DNA from: Tetrastigma voinierianum
Taxonomy: Eukaryota; Streptophyta; Magnoliopsida; Vitales; Vitaceae
Reading direction: 5' to 3'
DNA: 64,000 nt
Assembly: GCA_016808115.1 (NCBI GenBank)
Contig: JAEQBH010004127.1
Location: 124,001-188,000 of the forward strand
Shown one piece after another: positions 22,831 through 35,070 of the stretch. Within the stretch, counting starts at the first letter, position 1. Every line of letters begins with the position of its first letter. The notes under the pieces are model-generated. The model saw only the letters and a list, made by a program, of their open reading frames with translations. It ran no database searches and had not been told where the DNA came from. The position numbers and the translations under genes are program-made.

Positions 22831-24124
22831 CACTTGACGATAAAATTGAAGCGGCGTCGGTACCGTTGGAACACTGAGCTGGTGCCGGCGGATCTGGGGA
22901 AAGGCTGAATCTCAAAGTGGGGATGCCGGCCAGGTGGCCGGTGACGTGTGCACTTTGCCTTAAAAGCCATGCCCAGGCGGAGTTGCCGCTTTGGTCGAAT
23001 CTTGGGTGGCCGACGACGATGGAAATCAACACTAAGAGTTGGGTTGGACACTACTTTGGGTTTGAGAAATCATCTGCTCCTTGACCCTCCCTTGAGCAAT
23101 TGGTAGAGATGCGGTGGATTTGGTGTTCTCCTGACAGAGTACGGCTATTAAACAATTTTGCTTTGCTTTAGTTGATCGATTTCTAATAATTTTGGATTAT
23201 TTTTGAAGGATTTCTTAAATTAACGGAGTTTTACGTATTTAATACTTTGTAATTATGCTATATTTTTAATTTTTTTATTTTTATAGTATGTTATATATTA
23301 TTTTTTTATATAATAATTTTTATTCTTATACTATTAATATTTAAACTAAAAATTTGAGAAATGAATTAAACCAAGTCGCTAAATAGCGAAAATTGAATTC
23401 TGAGTCAGAGGAGTACTCTGGAGAGGCCTTGCGACACTCTACGGATGTTTGGAAACCGGCCGACGATCACGAGATCCACCACCACTGCACTTAGGTAGAG
23501 AGGTGATCACTCCTTTCTCCCCAGCTTTCCTTTCAATGAGCGTGTTTTACTTCTTTATTTGGGAGGAAGGATTAGAGGGTAAGGAATTCTTGTTATGTTT
23601 TTGTATAGTTTTAGGCATTGTCATTGCACTAATTTTGATTAGGATTTATGTGACCAGCCGTGGCGGTGATATTTTTGTGTTGCAGCATTAAATGGCACCA
23701 GCCATGTTGGCTATATCAAAAGCTATTAATTATATATCGTAGACTTTTTGTATCATGTTTTGTGCCTTTTCATGTGTAAAGTAATTTTAACTCATTGAAC
23801 AGGTGAATTGCTACGATTAGACGATTGAATTGCTTTTATGTTGAAGTGAATCATTTGTTTGTGCGCTTTATGTTGAGCAATTCCATTTTCTTGAAGCGGT
23901 TTTGGTCAATTCCAGGTTTACTGCGTAACTCGATGAAAATTTCTCCCTTAAGTTGGTCGCTACTTGCACTCGGATTATTTTCGATGGAAGGTACGTGAAA
24001 TTGTGCCTCCTTTTAGCTTTGCATAGCGGCAGGCCTTAGGCATGTTGGCAACCTAGGATAAGTTTGTGTTGCCATGCTTGAGAGATGTTGTGGCTACGAA
24101 AAGAAAAAAAGAAAAAAGAAAAGC

Positions 24125-24156
<32 letters not shown>

Positions 24157-24850
24157 GAAAAAGAAAAATAAAGTCATAAAAGTTTTGCACTTTGAAGCAG
24201 AGCACTGGTCAGGGGTGTATGTAGCAACTGAGGCTTAGTATGCCTTAATTGGTTGGGAGTCATCGATTTAGTGTTAGATTACGGGTGGATGGGATGAGGG
24301 GTTCTTAGACTTATTGGGTGTAATTTCCCAAATCATTGATCAGGGGTGAAGGCTTTGTAGAGTTTATTGAGTGGTGATCCTTTTGGCTTGATGCCCTATG
24401 GCATATAGTGGTTGGGAGTCATCGGTGGACCCCGTTACAGGACTTTGGTGAAGTAGTTTTTAAAGCATTGCATCCTGAGTGTGGATGAATAAGAAAGAAG
24501 AGCGTAACTAACCACACATCTGGGTTGTTGATGACCAAGGCCATGTCGGTGCTAGGTTGGGGGGAGCACGATTTGAATTTGTGACTTGATGGCTGCATAA
24601 GGAGCCATTAGACTTTGGGGAAATTGGGATTCGGCATCGCAAAGAACTTGATATTGATAAAATTATTCTTGTATGGTTTTGTGACTCTTTGCGCGCTGGT
24701 TTTCAAGCGGATCGATTTTTCTGTTCTAAAAGCAATGTTTATATGTACATGTACCTTTTGAATCATAAACTTTTGAAAATACACTACATGCATCCTTTTT
24801 ATTTTTGCATTGCTAAAAAGGTTCAGCATATGGCGTTTGGTTGAGGGGTG
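22831..24850 (+). other. Copy 1 internal region after protease: deletion and tail
   Basis: After the protease come about 300 bp resembling the linker in copy 2 (29500-29790), then a T-rich intron-like stretch (23150-23440). From about 23600 the sequence matches the tail of copy 2 (32160-33416), with TGATTAGGATTTATGT, TTTGTGTTGC and TATATC(C)AAAAGCTA in common. The GC-rich second reading region of copy 2 (30020-32160) is absent apart from a few hundred bases. A purine tract at 24098-24172 and a terminal TTGAGGGGTG polypurine tract (24841-24850) close the region. Confidence 0.65.
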
Positions 24851-25283
24851 TGATTTAAATTGCCCACGAAAGTGCTTATTTTAGACATATTAGATAGGTT
24901 TTTGAGTGCTTTTCTTTAATCAGTATAATATTTTTATTCCAGAATTGAAGTCGTTTGAGATACTTTAGTAAATATAATACTGTTGAGATTATTTTTGGAT
25001 TTGTTTCATGAGGTTTCTTTGGGAGTTCAATATAGAGTCAAATGATGAATCCACGAATTGAATCCCAATTGTCGACCATCCAAATCATACCGAGAATCGA
25101 TGAAAAAATGAAACGAAAGTGAAGAAATGATGGAGTTGAAGGCAGGGCAATGCGGTGAAGGATCGGCAAATCATTTTAAGCTGAATTAGAAAATTTATTT
25201 TGGGATTTAACGAAAATTTAAGTTTGCTGAGAAAATTTACTTTTGTCTCAGCGAGTGAAAATTAGCTAGACACGGCCACTTTA
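24851..25283 (+). repeat. Copy 1 second LTR, part 1
   Basis: First 433 bp of the LTR (TGATTTAAATTGCCC...), ending in CGGCCACTTTA, where copy 2 begins. The LTR continues with CTTTAAGCTGCATGC at 35071. In the uninterrupted first LTR the corresponding place reads CGGCCACTTTAAACTATAC (19107). Confidence 0.85.
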
Positions 25284-26906
25284 GATTAGTGCCCCAAAGT
25301 GCAAATTTTTAGACCCTATATTAGATGGGTTTTTGAGTGCTTTTTATTTTTATTAATCATGTCATTTATACGAGTGAAGTCTTGTTCTGTCTTCTTAGTA
25401 GAACTTATGCACCATTTTAGAGGGTATTTTGGTTGTTTTGTGAGTATTTGTGCACTCTTGGGTTCGTCTTCATTACAAAAGGATGAATCATGAAGTTAGA
25501 TTCAAGTCTTCGACCATCTGAGCTAAGGCCCCTCGGAATCAATGAGAAAACCAAGGCAAAAGTGAAGAAAATTGGATAGGTTGAAGGCGGGGATGGCGTT
25601 GTGAAAGGATCTTGACAATGCGAGGAAGTTTGGTAAACTTAAACTAACTAAGATTTAGAAAATTTACATTGAAAGATTACTAAATTTCGCAACGCTGGCG
25701 AAATTGCAGCATGGCGGCTCAAACTAAGCTAAACCCGTCAATTTAAGCTGACACACTCTTGGCGAAAATAACGATTTCGCTGCCATGGAATTTAGCTGGC
25801 TTAGTGAATTTAACGTAGTGTATCATGTGAAATTTCATGTTTCGCTGAACTTGTGGTAGCTAGTTAGCGAGGAAATTTTGCAACCTAAGCGAAATTTAAT
25901 GCCTGCGTCATGCTTTGTAATTAATGCCCGACCGCCTCAAACTTGGTGTATTACTTAATTGTCTATCTTAGCCAATTTTATGGATTTTGGTATTTTCGCC
26001 CTTGAGAAACATATAGCCCCTGTTGACTTTATGCCTAAGTAGCAATTTTTTGAACAAAGGAAGATATTTTTATGTAGTTTTTATTTTATAATAAAGTCTC
26101 TCATATTTTTATTTAGGTTTTGCACTTTGTCTCTTCTCTCTCCTCTTCCTCTTACTTTCTTGGCTGCGAACACCTCTTGAGGATATGACTCAAGAGATGC
26201 TTGGCTACAACCCTCATACTACTTTGAAGAAAGGAAGCTAGCTTGATGGTGGGGGCATGTGCATGTTGTCCTCTTATAAAGTCACAGTCTTATGTTATAG
26301 CCTTATCTTCTAATTAGGGTTGAATAGCATTGAATGTTGTTGATTTGGCTTTAATACTCTCATGCTTTGGGATACAGTGCATACTTAATGCTAGATGCTT
26401 GTGGTTCTTTAAGATGGTCTTCTGGAGCACCCGAAATGATATTTTAAATGTGGGTTTCAAACGGTAAGGTTGCGTAGATGCATGCTACGTGTTGAGCTGA
26501 AATGAGTTGATTTCAAGGGTGGGGTTTGCTAATTCAAAGCATAGATAGGTTATGCCTTGGACTGCAGATTTGCATGTCATAACGCGAGGATAAAACAGGG
26601 ACACTTGTTTGCCCTAACGTACCAAGTTGGTGACCTAAATGTTGAAGTTAACTTTCACACTTGCCCTTTCCGTTTCTGTTCACCCGGTTCAAACCCATTC
26701 CCAGCCTTGTTTTGAAACCAAATTCAGAGTCCAAATAAGCGCACATTCATGCCGCGATTACAAACCATTTTTTAGGATGAAAACCCATCGTGTTAGGCCA
26801 CTGAACTGCTTATCTTTGCGGTAGCTTGACTCTCTGGCGATGACAAGAGGCACAGGTATATAAATATTGTTGATTAGTTCAGCCCTCTGCAGCCAACACC
26901 GAATCA
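25284..26906 (+). repeat. Copy 2 5' LTR
   Basis: 1.62 kb from GATTAGTGCCCC to ACCGAATCA. The first base pair of the usual TG is altered. Aligns with 33417-35070, but with many short indels. Contains GCGAAATT motifs and the TTTCTTGGCTGC...CTTGAGGA block (26155-26185). Confidence 0.85.
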
Positions 26907-26913
26907 AAATATT

Positions 26914-26933
26914 TGGCGGATTCGCGTGGATAG
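26914..26933 (+). other. Primer-binding site, tRNA-Asp type (copy 2), decayed
   Basis: TGGCGGATTCGCGTGGATAG, a degraded form of the tRNA-Asp complementary site, directly after the LTR. Confidence 0.6.
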
Positions 26934-27329
26934 TGCTAAACTACCTAATGGTAAGTTGAAGAGTACTTGTGATCCACATCACAAGTGAAGGTAACCTTTT
27001 TACCCTTTTTGTCCTTTCGATTCTGTGCTTGCCCGGAGTTTTGACACTAAGCGATAGCGCATTGTTTGATTTTCATTCGGTTAGTTTAATTTTGTTATTT
27101 AACTTTAATCTTTTTGAAACTCTGCTGAAGTTGCTGTCTTTGTTGTCTCTAGAATTTGTAACGAGGCGTTTATGCAACGAGTGGGATAGAGAACACATCC
27201 AAGAAATTGAGACTAGAATAGGGGATAAATTACCTGACTTGACCGGTAGTGAAGTTAGTGTACCCAGGCCCGATACCATGGATCCCGTACACGGAGCGAT
27301 AGAGTCAGCCTGGAACCGCAATGAATCCA

Positions 27330-29500
27330 ACTACCAATAGAACCATGAGGGATCACATCCACCCTCTGAAGTTGATGCGCGCATCTTGTATCATTCTCTG
27401 TTTGAAGATGTAGGAGTGAGGGCGTATTTGATTTTGCGCCACGCATCATGGTATGGAAAATGAAAACCCATACACACGTTGAGTTTTGAGGGAGGTTTGC
27501 CTTGCACCTTTAAGAGGAAGGTATGATGGACATGGATTTGCTGAAGCTAAAAGCATTTCCATTGACCTAAGGATAAGGCCAAAGTGGCTAAACTCATTGA
27601 GGCCTAGAACCATTAGAAGTGAGGTGTTTGCCAGTGAATTCTGAGAAAAGTTTTTAGGTGCTCGTAAGACCCAAAATTTGAAAAGATAAAATTTACACCT
27701 TTGCGGCTCGGATGGTGAGAGGAATTTTGCAGTCTTTGGGAGAAAGATTCATGGGACTATCGGTGCATACACACCATGGGTTTGACACTTGGATGTTGGT
27801 GAACCCTTCTATGGTAGCATATGTCTCTGCCGTAGGCGGCTTTTGGAAACCATGTGTGGAGAGACTTTTAAGCAAGCATCTAGGGCGGGGGCCGCGGATT
27901 TTTAAATTACGTGGCTGAAACTTCTAAGGGGTTGGGATGAGCTGTTAAGCTCTGAAGAAGAACGGATAGGATGAGACACCCGACCAACCCACAGGAGGGA
28001 TTTATACAGCACCCGAGGAAAATGGAAATAAGCTGGTTTGTTATGAGCTAGGAAGGTGGAGGAGCTTGAAGGAAGAAGGCTCCATGAGGTGCATGCGGTG
28101 ACTGAAAATCTCACAGTCTAATTTTGCTCAATTTAATCCCCTGGCACGATAGAACCATGTCTATGACCCCTGCGGTGAAGGATTTGATGTCGAGAATGTG
28201 CAAGTGCTTGTAGAGACCCGATACAAGCCACAACAATCCAATGCTCCCATATGGTAGCCTACAATTCCAATTGGAGGAATCACCTAACCTTGCATGGGGG
28301 ACCCAACCCCCTGCCTATGTACCCACCACGGTGCCAAACCTCGGTTTAGTACCCTCTCCACAATCCGCAACTGACCACCATCCTCTTCTCGATTAAGAAC
28401 TTAAAAGCCCGTATTGAATTTGAGTAAGGTGGTAAAAATGACTTTGTTGAGGAATGCAAAGGAATTAATGTACAACTGGCCTGAGGATTGATACGTAGAA
28501 AGTACCTTTGAAAATAAAGAGAATAGATGGGCTTGAACGATCTCGACGGAAAATTGACAATCAGTGTCGATCACGAGATCCAGCGAGTTGCTTTGAAGTG
28601 AGAAGGGGTTTCCATCACAAAACAATTCCAAATCCCAGAGGAGATCATGAAGTAGGATAAATCCCGACAATTCAGGAATGGATGAGTTAAGGCTATAATT
28701 ACCCCAAGAAGTGGAAAAGGGTTGATCATTTACTTCTTGAGAAGCTTTGTTTGAAATCCAACTTAAGGGAGAAGAATTTGCGATCAGGCATCATTCTCTA
28801 AAAGGAGGATTCGATGAATGCATACCACCTCCATTTCCCTGACATGGGGTAAGAGAAGAGGCATCTTAACGGCGAGGCATCGCGGGGATCTTAAAGGCGA
28901 AGTGAAGGGTTAACATACCTTTATTGGACATGATCAAACAATTTACGCCCCACATGCGAACCCACGAAAGATCTTTGCACGATCAAGAAGGGATTGGGCA
29001 TTGAGAAGAAGAAGGCATTTCTCGCGAACATGTGGTTGCCTGCTCAAGCAGTACCACGTCGAATCACGAGGATCGGGATCTCCCACATTTGAATTAATAT
29101 TGGTGGAATTGCATAGACAAGTCATTACTTGATTTGGAGCAGTGTTAACCTAATCTTAGGTATTCGATGCTCTGACAGTATCTGGTTTGGAGTAGAAAAC
29201 TTAAAACCTACCCAACATCCTGTATCATTGGTAGATAGATCAGGTGAAAATCCACTAAGGGGATAGTTGAGGATCTCTATCTTAGTGAAAATAGACGGAA
29301 TTCTACTACCCATTAGATTTTATTGGTGTATGACTCTTGAACGATTGCAAATGAACCCGATCATGTACCAGATATCATCTTAGAAGACCATTTCGTACGA
29401 CGTCACGATAATAAATTCTTAGAATGGTCGCTCTAGTGCCTTTATTGGCACATGACTTTGGAGTTAAACATCTTCCATTTGAACCTTGACGAAATTTGTT
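27330..29500 (+). pseudogene. gag-protease remnant, copy 2
   Basis: Better preserved than copy 1. Recognisable blocks are GGGATCACATCCACCCTC at 27348, T-W-K/M-L-V-like H-H-G-F-D-T-W near 27772-27795, a nucleocapsid area near 28220-28330 with N-W-R-N-H-P-N-L-A-W wording, and a heptad-like region with E-S-T-F near 28490. The protease start is L-L-D-L-(E)-A at about 29127-29145 with a one-base gap in the G codon. It ends near N-I-F-H-L at 29468-29482. The longest open runs are under 90 codons. Encodes capsid/nucleocapsid and an aspartic protease, and lacks RT, RNase H and integrase. Confidence 0.8.
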
Positions 29501-30019
29501 AGGCGAAGAAATCAAATTTCGATGAAGAGTTGTTTGATTGATCGATGCGAGAAAACACGATTAATACGAGAAATGCAGGAGTAATAAGCCATGGAGATGA
29601 GGAGATATTGGCTTTGCCTTGACACCGATTGCCAGCCAATTGCTTTCAGTTCAAAGCGCTCCCGGTGAGGAAGCAGATCAACATTTGGGCACGACATGGA
29701 ATACGACCCGGTCTTTGCGAGGGTTGAGGAGATCGCATTCTCCTTGACCCCCGCGAGTAGACCCGGAAGTGAGCGGATTTGGTTTTTAAGAAAAACAAAC
29801 CGGTGCGATTCAAAATTTTATTTTACATTTTAAGTTAATTAATTTTGTTAGTTTTAGTTGGTTTTAGAAAATTTTAACTTAGCGAGTTTTCATTTTACGG
29901 TAGTTTAGTTTGTATTTTTTTAATGCAGAATACTAAATTTTAATTTTAGTTTCAGGTAGTAAATTTTATTATAATAAGTATTATTTTATATTATATTATT
30001 TATTAATTTCAAATTTTTG
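29501..30019 (+). other. Copy 2 linker between protease and second reading region
   Basis: After a short coding-like part (C-Q-P-I at 29633 and K-Q-I-N-I-W-A near 29670-29690), a T-rich intron-like stretch follows from 29790 to 30010, with GTGAGCGGATTT at its left. A matching layout is at 22850-23440 in copy 1. Splicing around the second reading region is possible, but nothing proves it. Confidence 0.5.
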
Positions 30020-32165
30020 GGATTTCGGAGCGACGAGCAAGTCATTTGGACCGGCCAGGCAAAGAGACCCTTGGTACGTGGCTCAGTCTTTATATAAGCA
30101 AGGGGTGAGGTTGGCTGAATGTTCATTTCATATTCCCCCTCCCAGCGAAGCCACGAGGCTACACTTCCCAGCTGAGCGCTGCCGCTACGCGGGGAGTTGC
30201 GCTGGCAGCGCCAGACCTTACCACGGCCACAGCCAGCGTCATTTGGTTGCACCATAGCGCCGCACTTTCCGGTCTGGCCGTGGTCGTATCCCCGGCGAGC
30301 CTGATCCGCGGCTAAATTTCGACCTCGGCAACCCGGTGGCGGCTGCCGGCGAGCAGCCGATGAGCCTGCTGTGGCGAGCCACATCTGTTCATTACCCCAG
30401 CCAGAGCCTCCACTTGCCGGGATACGTGCCCCCTCGGTTCAGCCATTTCGGGCGCCTTTGCCTCGGCATCGTCTTATCCCTTAGCAGTATTTGCCGATTC
30501 GAAGCCGATTTAAATTTATATGATGAGCCTTAGTTGGTTACTTGCCAGTAGTTCGGTAGCCTCGAACCTCGATTCGTATTTGTTGGTGAGCCCTTGCAGT
30601 TTATTTCGTGCTCCGAATGGTTCGTACCGCGAATTGCGATAAATCTTGGCCGCCGGGTGGTGGTGATGCGCTGAGAGGTCCCGGCTCAGTCCGGCTCGAT
30701 ACCATCGCCGTCCCGAGACCCGTGCACGAGGAGCCTGGGGATTCGGCTTGTATCGGTGCCACGGATGGGACAGGTGCCCATCTGTACCTCGAAGGAGATT
30801 CGGAGGTCGAGCCACCTCCAAGCGAACCCCTTTGCTTCGGGCCCAGCGATCATCTCATCCTCGGCCAGCACGGGTATACGGTCACATCTGGCTGCGAGAG
30901 GCGACATCATCACCTCATTGTCACTGCCTCGAGGATTGAGCGACCTATATTTCTTGGGACCGTCTGCAGGGAACGTGGGCCTCGAGCCGAGAGATTTTCA
31001 TCGGGAGTCCTTCTACGACGTCTAGAGGCTGATCCCGGGGTTTAGGGAGTGTAAGTTGATCGGGGTATTCTCTGGCCTTCATGACTCCAGGGCGGTAGTG
31101 TTAGTACCCACGGAATTGGTCTTTGCCGGTTTATCATTCCATGACATCTCGAGGAGCGGATGGTCGCGTGAGATCACCAGGTTCTGTGATGCCGCGGTAC
31201 TGGAAGCGTGCGTGTTCCGTGACTTTGGGCTACGCATTATCTGTAGAGCCCGATACGCGAGGAGTTCTGAGAGATTGGGCCCACCCACCTTATCGAGAGA
31301 TGGTTCGAGCGCGGCGGAGATACCCTTCTTGGACCGGTATTTATTTTACAGGCGACTTAAGCGCCGAGATCTTGTGCTTGACCATGCGTTCGGGACGAGG
31401 GCTTATTTAAAACCCCGACATTACGTGTACGGCGGAGGGAGCCATCTTGGAGCTCTTTACCAGATCTCGGAGGGATATTGGTTCAGTCCCTTTGAGCTGG
31501 TGATGACCTCCTTGATGCATTTCGAGGAGAAGGTCCATCGGAAGGGCCTGGTGCGAGCAGAGAGCATTCCACTACTTATGCCAAGACTACTCTCCCAGGT
31601 TCTCGAGCACTTGGGATTCCCAGAGGAGCCCAGGATTGAGAGGAGGACAGATGCCTACGAGTTTACTGTCCCGAGTGGGCGGGTGATGACTAACGCGTGT
31701 CTTTCCACCTCGACGGCCCGGGACCGGGGAGGAGGTGCCGGATCAGGTGGGCCGAGGACTTCCTCGGGGCCTGCCCCGCTGAGCCGAGATGCGATCCGGT
31801 TCCTGAGATGTCACCTCCATCCCCTCCTCCTGAGACTACATCCAGCGGTGCGGTAGATACTCTGGCCCATCTTATTCCCAGCACATGTCGTCGCGGGTCG
31901 GTCGTACCGGCTCGAGAAGATAGGCGGTGTGATGGATCTTTATCATTCACTTAGCGACTACGGGGCATCGAGGATCGAAGGTTGGCGAGTGTCACTCTGT
32001 CGCCGGCGGGGGATCATGACATCGGGTCTTCCTCGTGTTCGAGATCGGAGGAAGGCTTCGCCGTGACGACCTCTTTGGATGTTTTTGGTGCGGCCCGGCC
32101 AGCTGATCCTGAGACCCACCACCGCGGCGGTGAGGTGGTTCCAGGTTTCTTTTATGATTTTGTAT
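30020..32165 (+). pseudogene. GC-rich second reading region of copy 2 (retrotransposon ORF2)
   Basis: About 2.1 kb, clearly richer in GC and CpG than its surroundings. The plus strand is open at 31056-31856 (266 codons). Preserved wording includes L-G-A-L-Y-Q-I-S-E-G-Y-W-F, L-V-M-T-S-L-M-H-F-E-E-K-V-H and S-I-P-L-L-M-P-R-L-L-S-Q-V-L-E-H-L-G-F-P, and earlier parts at 30608-31045 continue it in another frame. I know this type of sequence as a protein of unknown function carried by large non-autonomous LTR elements of dicots. Function is unknown; no catalytic motif is visible. The upstream portion is frameshifted. Confidence 0.6.
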
Positions 32166-33416
32166 AGTTTACCCGGCTGTCAGCCTGCCTACTAATTTTT
32201 GATTAGGATTTATGTATTAGCCATAGTGAGCGATGATATTTTGTGTTGCTTTGTACATGCATGTACTAACCGCTGTTGGCTATATCCAAAAGCTAATCGG
32301 TACTCATCATAGACTTTTGCATATCATGTTTTGTGCCTTTTCCATGTGTAAGTAATTTTCTTTTCAATTGAACAATTGAATTGCTACAATTGGACAATTG
32401 AATTGCTTTATGTTGGGAAATTGAATCCTTACAGGCTGTGTATGCTGGAACAAATTCCATACTTGAAAGCGATTTTTGAGGTCGATTCAAGAGTTCTGCA
32501 TGCTGACTTGAGAATTTGTCATTATCTTCAATTCACACCGCGACGCGCCGGATTATTCAATAGAGCATGAGGAGTGTGTCACTTACTCCTTTAGAAACTT
32601 TTTGCATAGTAGGCCCTTAGGCATGTTGGCAACCTAGGATAGGTTTATTATTTGCCACAGGTTGAAGACGATGTAGTCTTCTACCGAAAGGAAAAGAAAA
32701 GAAAAAGAAAAAGAAAAAGAAAAGAAGAAAAAGAAAAATAAAATCGTGAAGTTTTGCCTTGAAACCAGGAAACGCGATCAGAGGGGTGTGGTAACCTTTG
32801 AAACCTGATGCCTATGCCTTAATTGGTTGGAGTCATCGATTTAGTGTTGTTAGATTACATGGGTGGATAGGTAGAGTCCCAACGATTTGTAGGTGCTTAA
32901 TTTTGAAGTCATTCGGTCGGTGGCTTTGGAGTTAGTGGTCGATTGATCCTTTTGACGATGCCTAAACATACGTTGGTTGGGAGTCATCGGTGGTTACCGT
33001 TACGGACTGAGGTGAAGTCAGTTTTAAGCATTGCAAAATCTGGAGTGTATTTAAATAAAGAAAAGTGCGTGGCTTATCGCCCATCTGGGTTGACGACTTA
33101 AGGCCATGTCGGTCGCTGGAGTTGGGGGAGGGGACAAATTTTGCAATTTATTGCCGTGTCTGGTTATATAAAGAACCATTAGACTTTGGTGGAAATTCCA
33201 GTTGAGAATCACATGGATCGAATTGACTGAATTGTTTCACTGTATGGATTTGGTTCTTTTCATATCGGTTTTACAACTTTGATGTCAATTTTCATTTAGA
33301 ACAATGTTTATATGTACATGTACTTTTTGAATCATAAACTTTTTTTGTAAAAATCACCACATGCATCTCCTTTTATTTTTGCATTGCTAAAGTTGCTGCT
33401 TGATTAGGTTGGGGTG
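32166..33416 (+). other. Copy 2 internal 3' tail
   Basis: Matches the tail of copy 1 (about 23600-24850) block by block: ATTAGGATTTATGTATTAGCC, the purine tract (32690-32745), GGTTGGAGTCATCGATTTAGTG near 32824, CAATGTTTATATGTACATGTA near 33302 and AGGTTGGGGTG as polypurine tract. Non-coding. The conserved purine tract precedes the two copies of a GGTTGGGAGTCATCG phrase in both elements. Confidence 0.7.
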
Positions 33417-35070
33417 TGATTAGTGCCCCAAAAAGTGCAATTTTGAACCACATATTAGATAGGTTTTGAGTGCTTTGCGCATTAATCATGTCATTATACC
33501 AAGTGAAGTGTTCTAGTCTTCTTAGTAGCACTTATGCCATTTAGAGAGTATTTTGGTTGTTTTTGTAGGTATTTGTGCACTCTTGGAGTTCCAAATCTCA
33601 ATACAAGGATGAATCATGGAGTTGAATTCAAGTCTACGAAGGCCGTCGGCCACGACCCCCAGAATCAATGAAAACCAAGGCAAAGTAGAAGAAAATTGGA
33701 TGCGATTGAAGAGGCGGGATGAAAAAAGCAGTGAAGGATCAGCAAATGCGAGGAAATTTAGCTAACTTATGAAAATTGCTAAGATTACGAAAATTTACGC
33801 AACCCAGCGGGGAAATTTCGCAACCTTAAGTAACACGAGGCCGCTAGACCCATCGATTTTAAGCGCTGGGCACCACTCTTAGCGAAATAACTGATTTAAG
33901 CTACTCACAGAATTTAGCTAACAGCGAAATTTCGCTAGCTAGCCCGAAATTAATGTCATGCGAAATTTCATGTTTTAAACTACGAACACGAGATATTACC
34001 CATTTAGTTAGCGAAATTTTGCTGACTAGCGAGAATTTAATGCCTAGATCAGCTGCTTTGTAGTGTACCAAGCTAGCCTCGAGCTTGGTGTATTGCTTAA
34101 TTGTCCTATAACTTAGCCAATTTTATAGGGTTTGGTATTTTCATACCTTGAGGAGACTATGAAACCCCTCTTGTTTGTAACCTAAGTAACAATTTTTGGA
34201 ACAAAGGGGGAGAAGATATTTTTGTAAGTTTTTATTTTTGTAAATAAAGTCTCGTATTTTTATTTAGGTTTTTCTTTTCTCTCTTCTCTCTCCTCTTTCT
34301 CTTACTTTCTTGGCTGCCAAACACCCTTCTTGAGGATGACCCAACTCAAGAGATGCTTGGCTAAGCCTCTGACTGTGAAGAAGGAAGGAAGCCCAGCAAT
34401 TACAATTGGGGCATGTGCATGTTGTCCTCTTGTCTTGAAAGTCCACCAGTGCTTGTATTTATGGCCCTTATCTTCTCAAGTGGGTTAATAGCATTGAATG
34501 GTTGTTGATTTGGCCAATACTCTCCATGCTTTAGGATACGATTGCATATGTATGAATACCTTTGTGATTCCTTTAGATGATCTTTGAGCCTACGAAATGA
34601 TATTTAAATGTTAGGGTTTCAAAGCAATTAAAGACCATAGATGCATGCTACCTGTGTTGACTCAAACTGAGGAGTTGATTTCAAAATTGCGAGGGTTGCT
34701 AGTTAAACATAGATCGGTTAGCCACGCGGGTATAAGGTTTGCATGTCATAGCAGCGAGGATAAAACCAGGACACTTGTTTTACGCGTGCAAAGTTAGGTG
34801 AGCCTAAATCTTCAAAGTTAACTTTTCACACTTAACTTTCAGTTTTTACAATTTCTCAGTTTTCAAACCATTCCCAGCATTTTGAAACAAAATTCAAGAG
34901 TCGAATAAGAAACGCCCTATTCATGCAGCACGATGCAAACCATTTTTAGGATGAAAACACGTCTAGTGTTGACCACGAACGTACCTATCTTTGGAAATAT
35001 TTGGCTATTGATGATGAGAACAGGTATATAAATATTGTTGATTCAGTTCAGCCTACGTAGCGCAGAATCA
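33417..35070 (+). repeat. Copy 2 3' LTR
   Basis: 1.65 kb from TGATTAGTGCCCC to CGCAGAATCA. Aligns with 25284-26906 and 18683-20308. GCGAAATTTCGC-type motifs are dense at 33770-34040. Confidence 0.85.

Larger units (their letters stand above)
25284..35070 (+). mobile_element. Gag-protease element, copy 2, inserted in the LTR of copy 1
   Basis: A full-length copy: LTR 25284-26906, PBS 26914-26933, gag-protease, GC-rich second reading region, tail, polypurine tract (33406-33416) and LTR 33417-35070. It is flanked by CTTTA on both sides (25279-25283 and 35071-35075), a 5-bp target duplication as made by retroviral-type integrases. The two halves of the host LTR rejoin exactly when copy 2 is removed. 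About 9.8 kb long. Confidence 0.9.

Noticed and set aside
29986..31950. Minus-strand ORFs opposite the GC-rich region (29986-30384, 30516-30821, 31690-31950)
   Set aside because: Shadows caused by high GC and low stop density; the plus-strand frame has the protein-like phrases and agrees with the gag direction.
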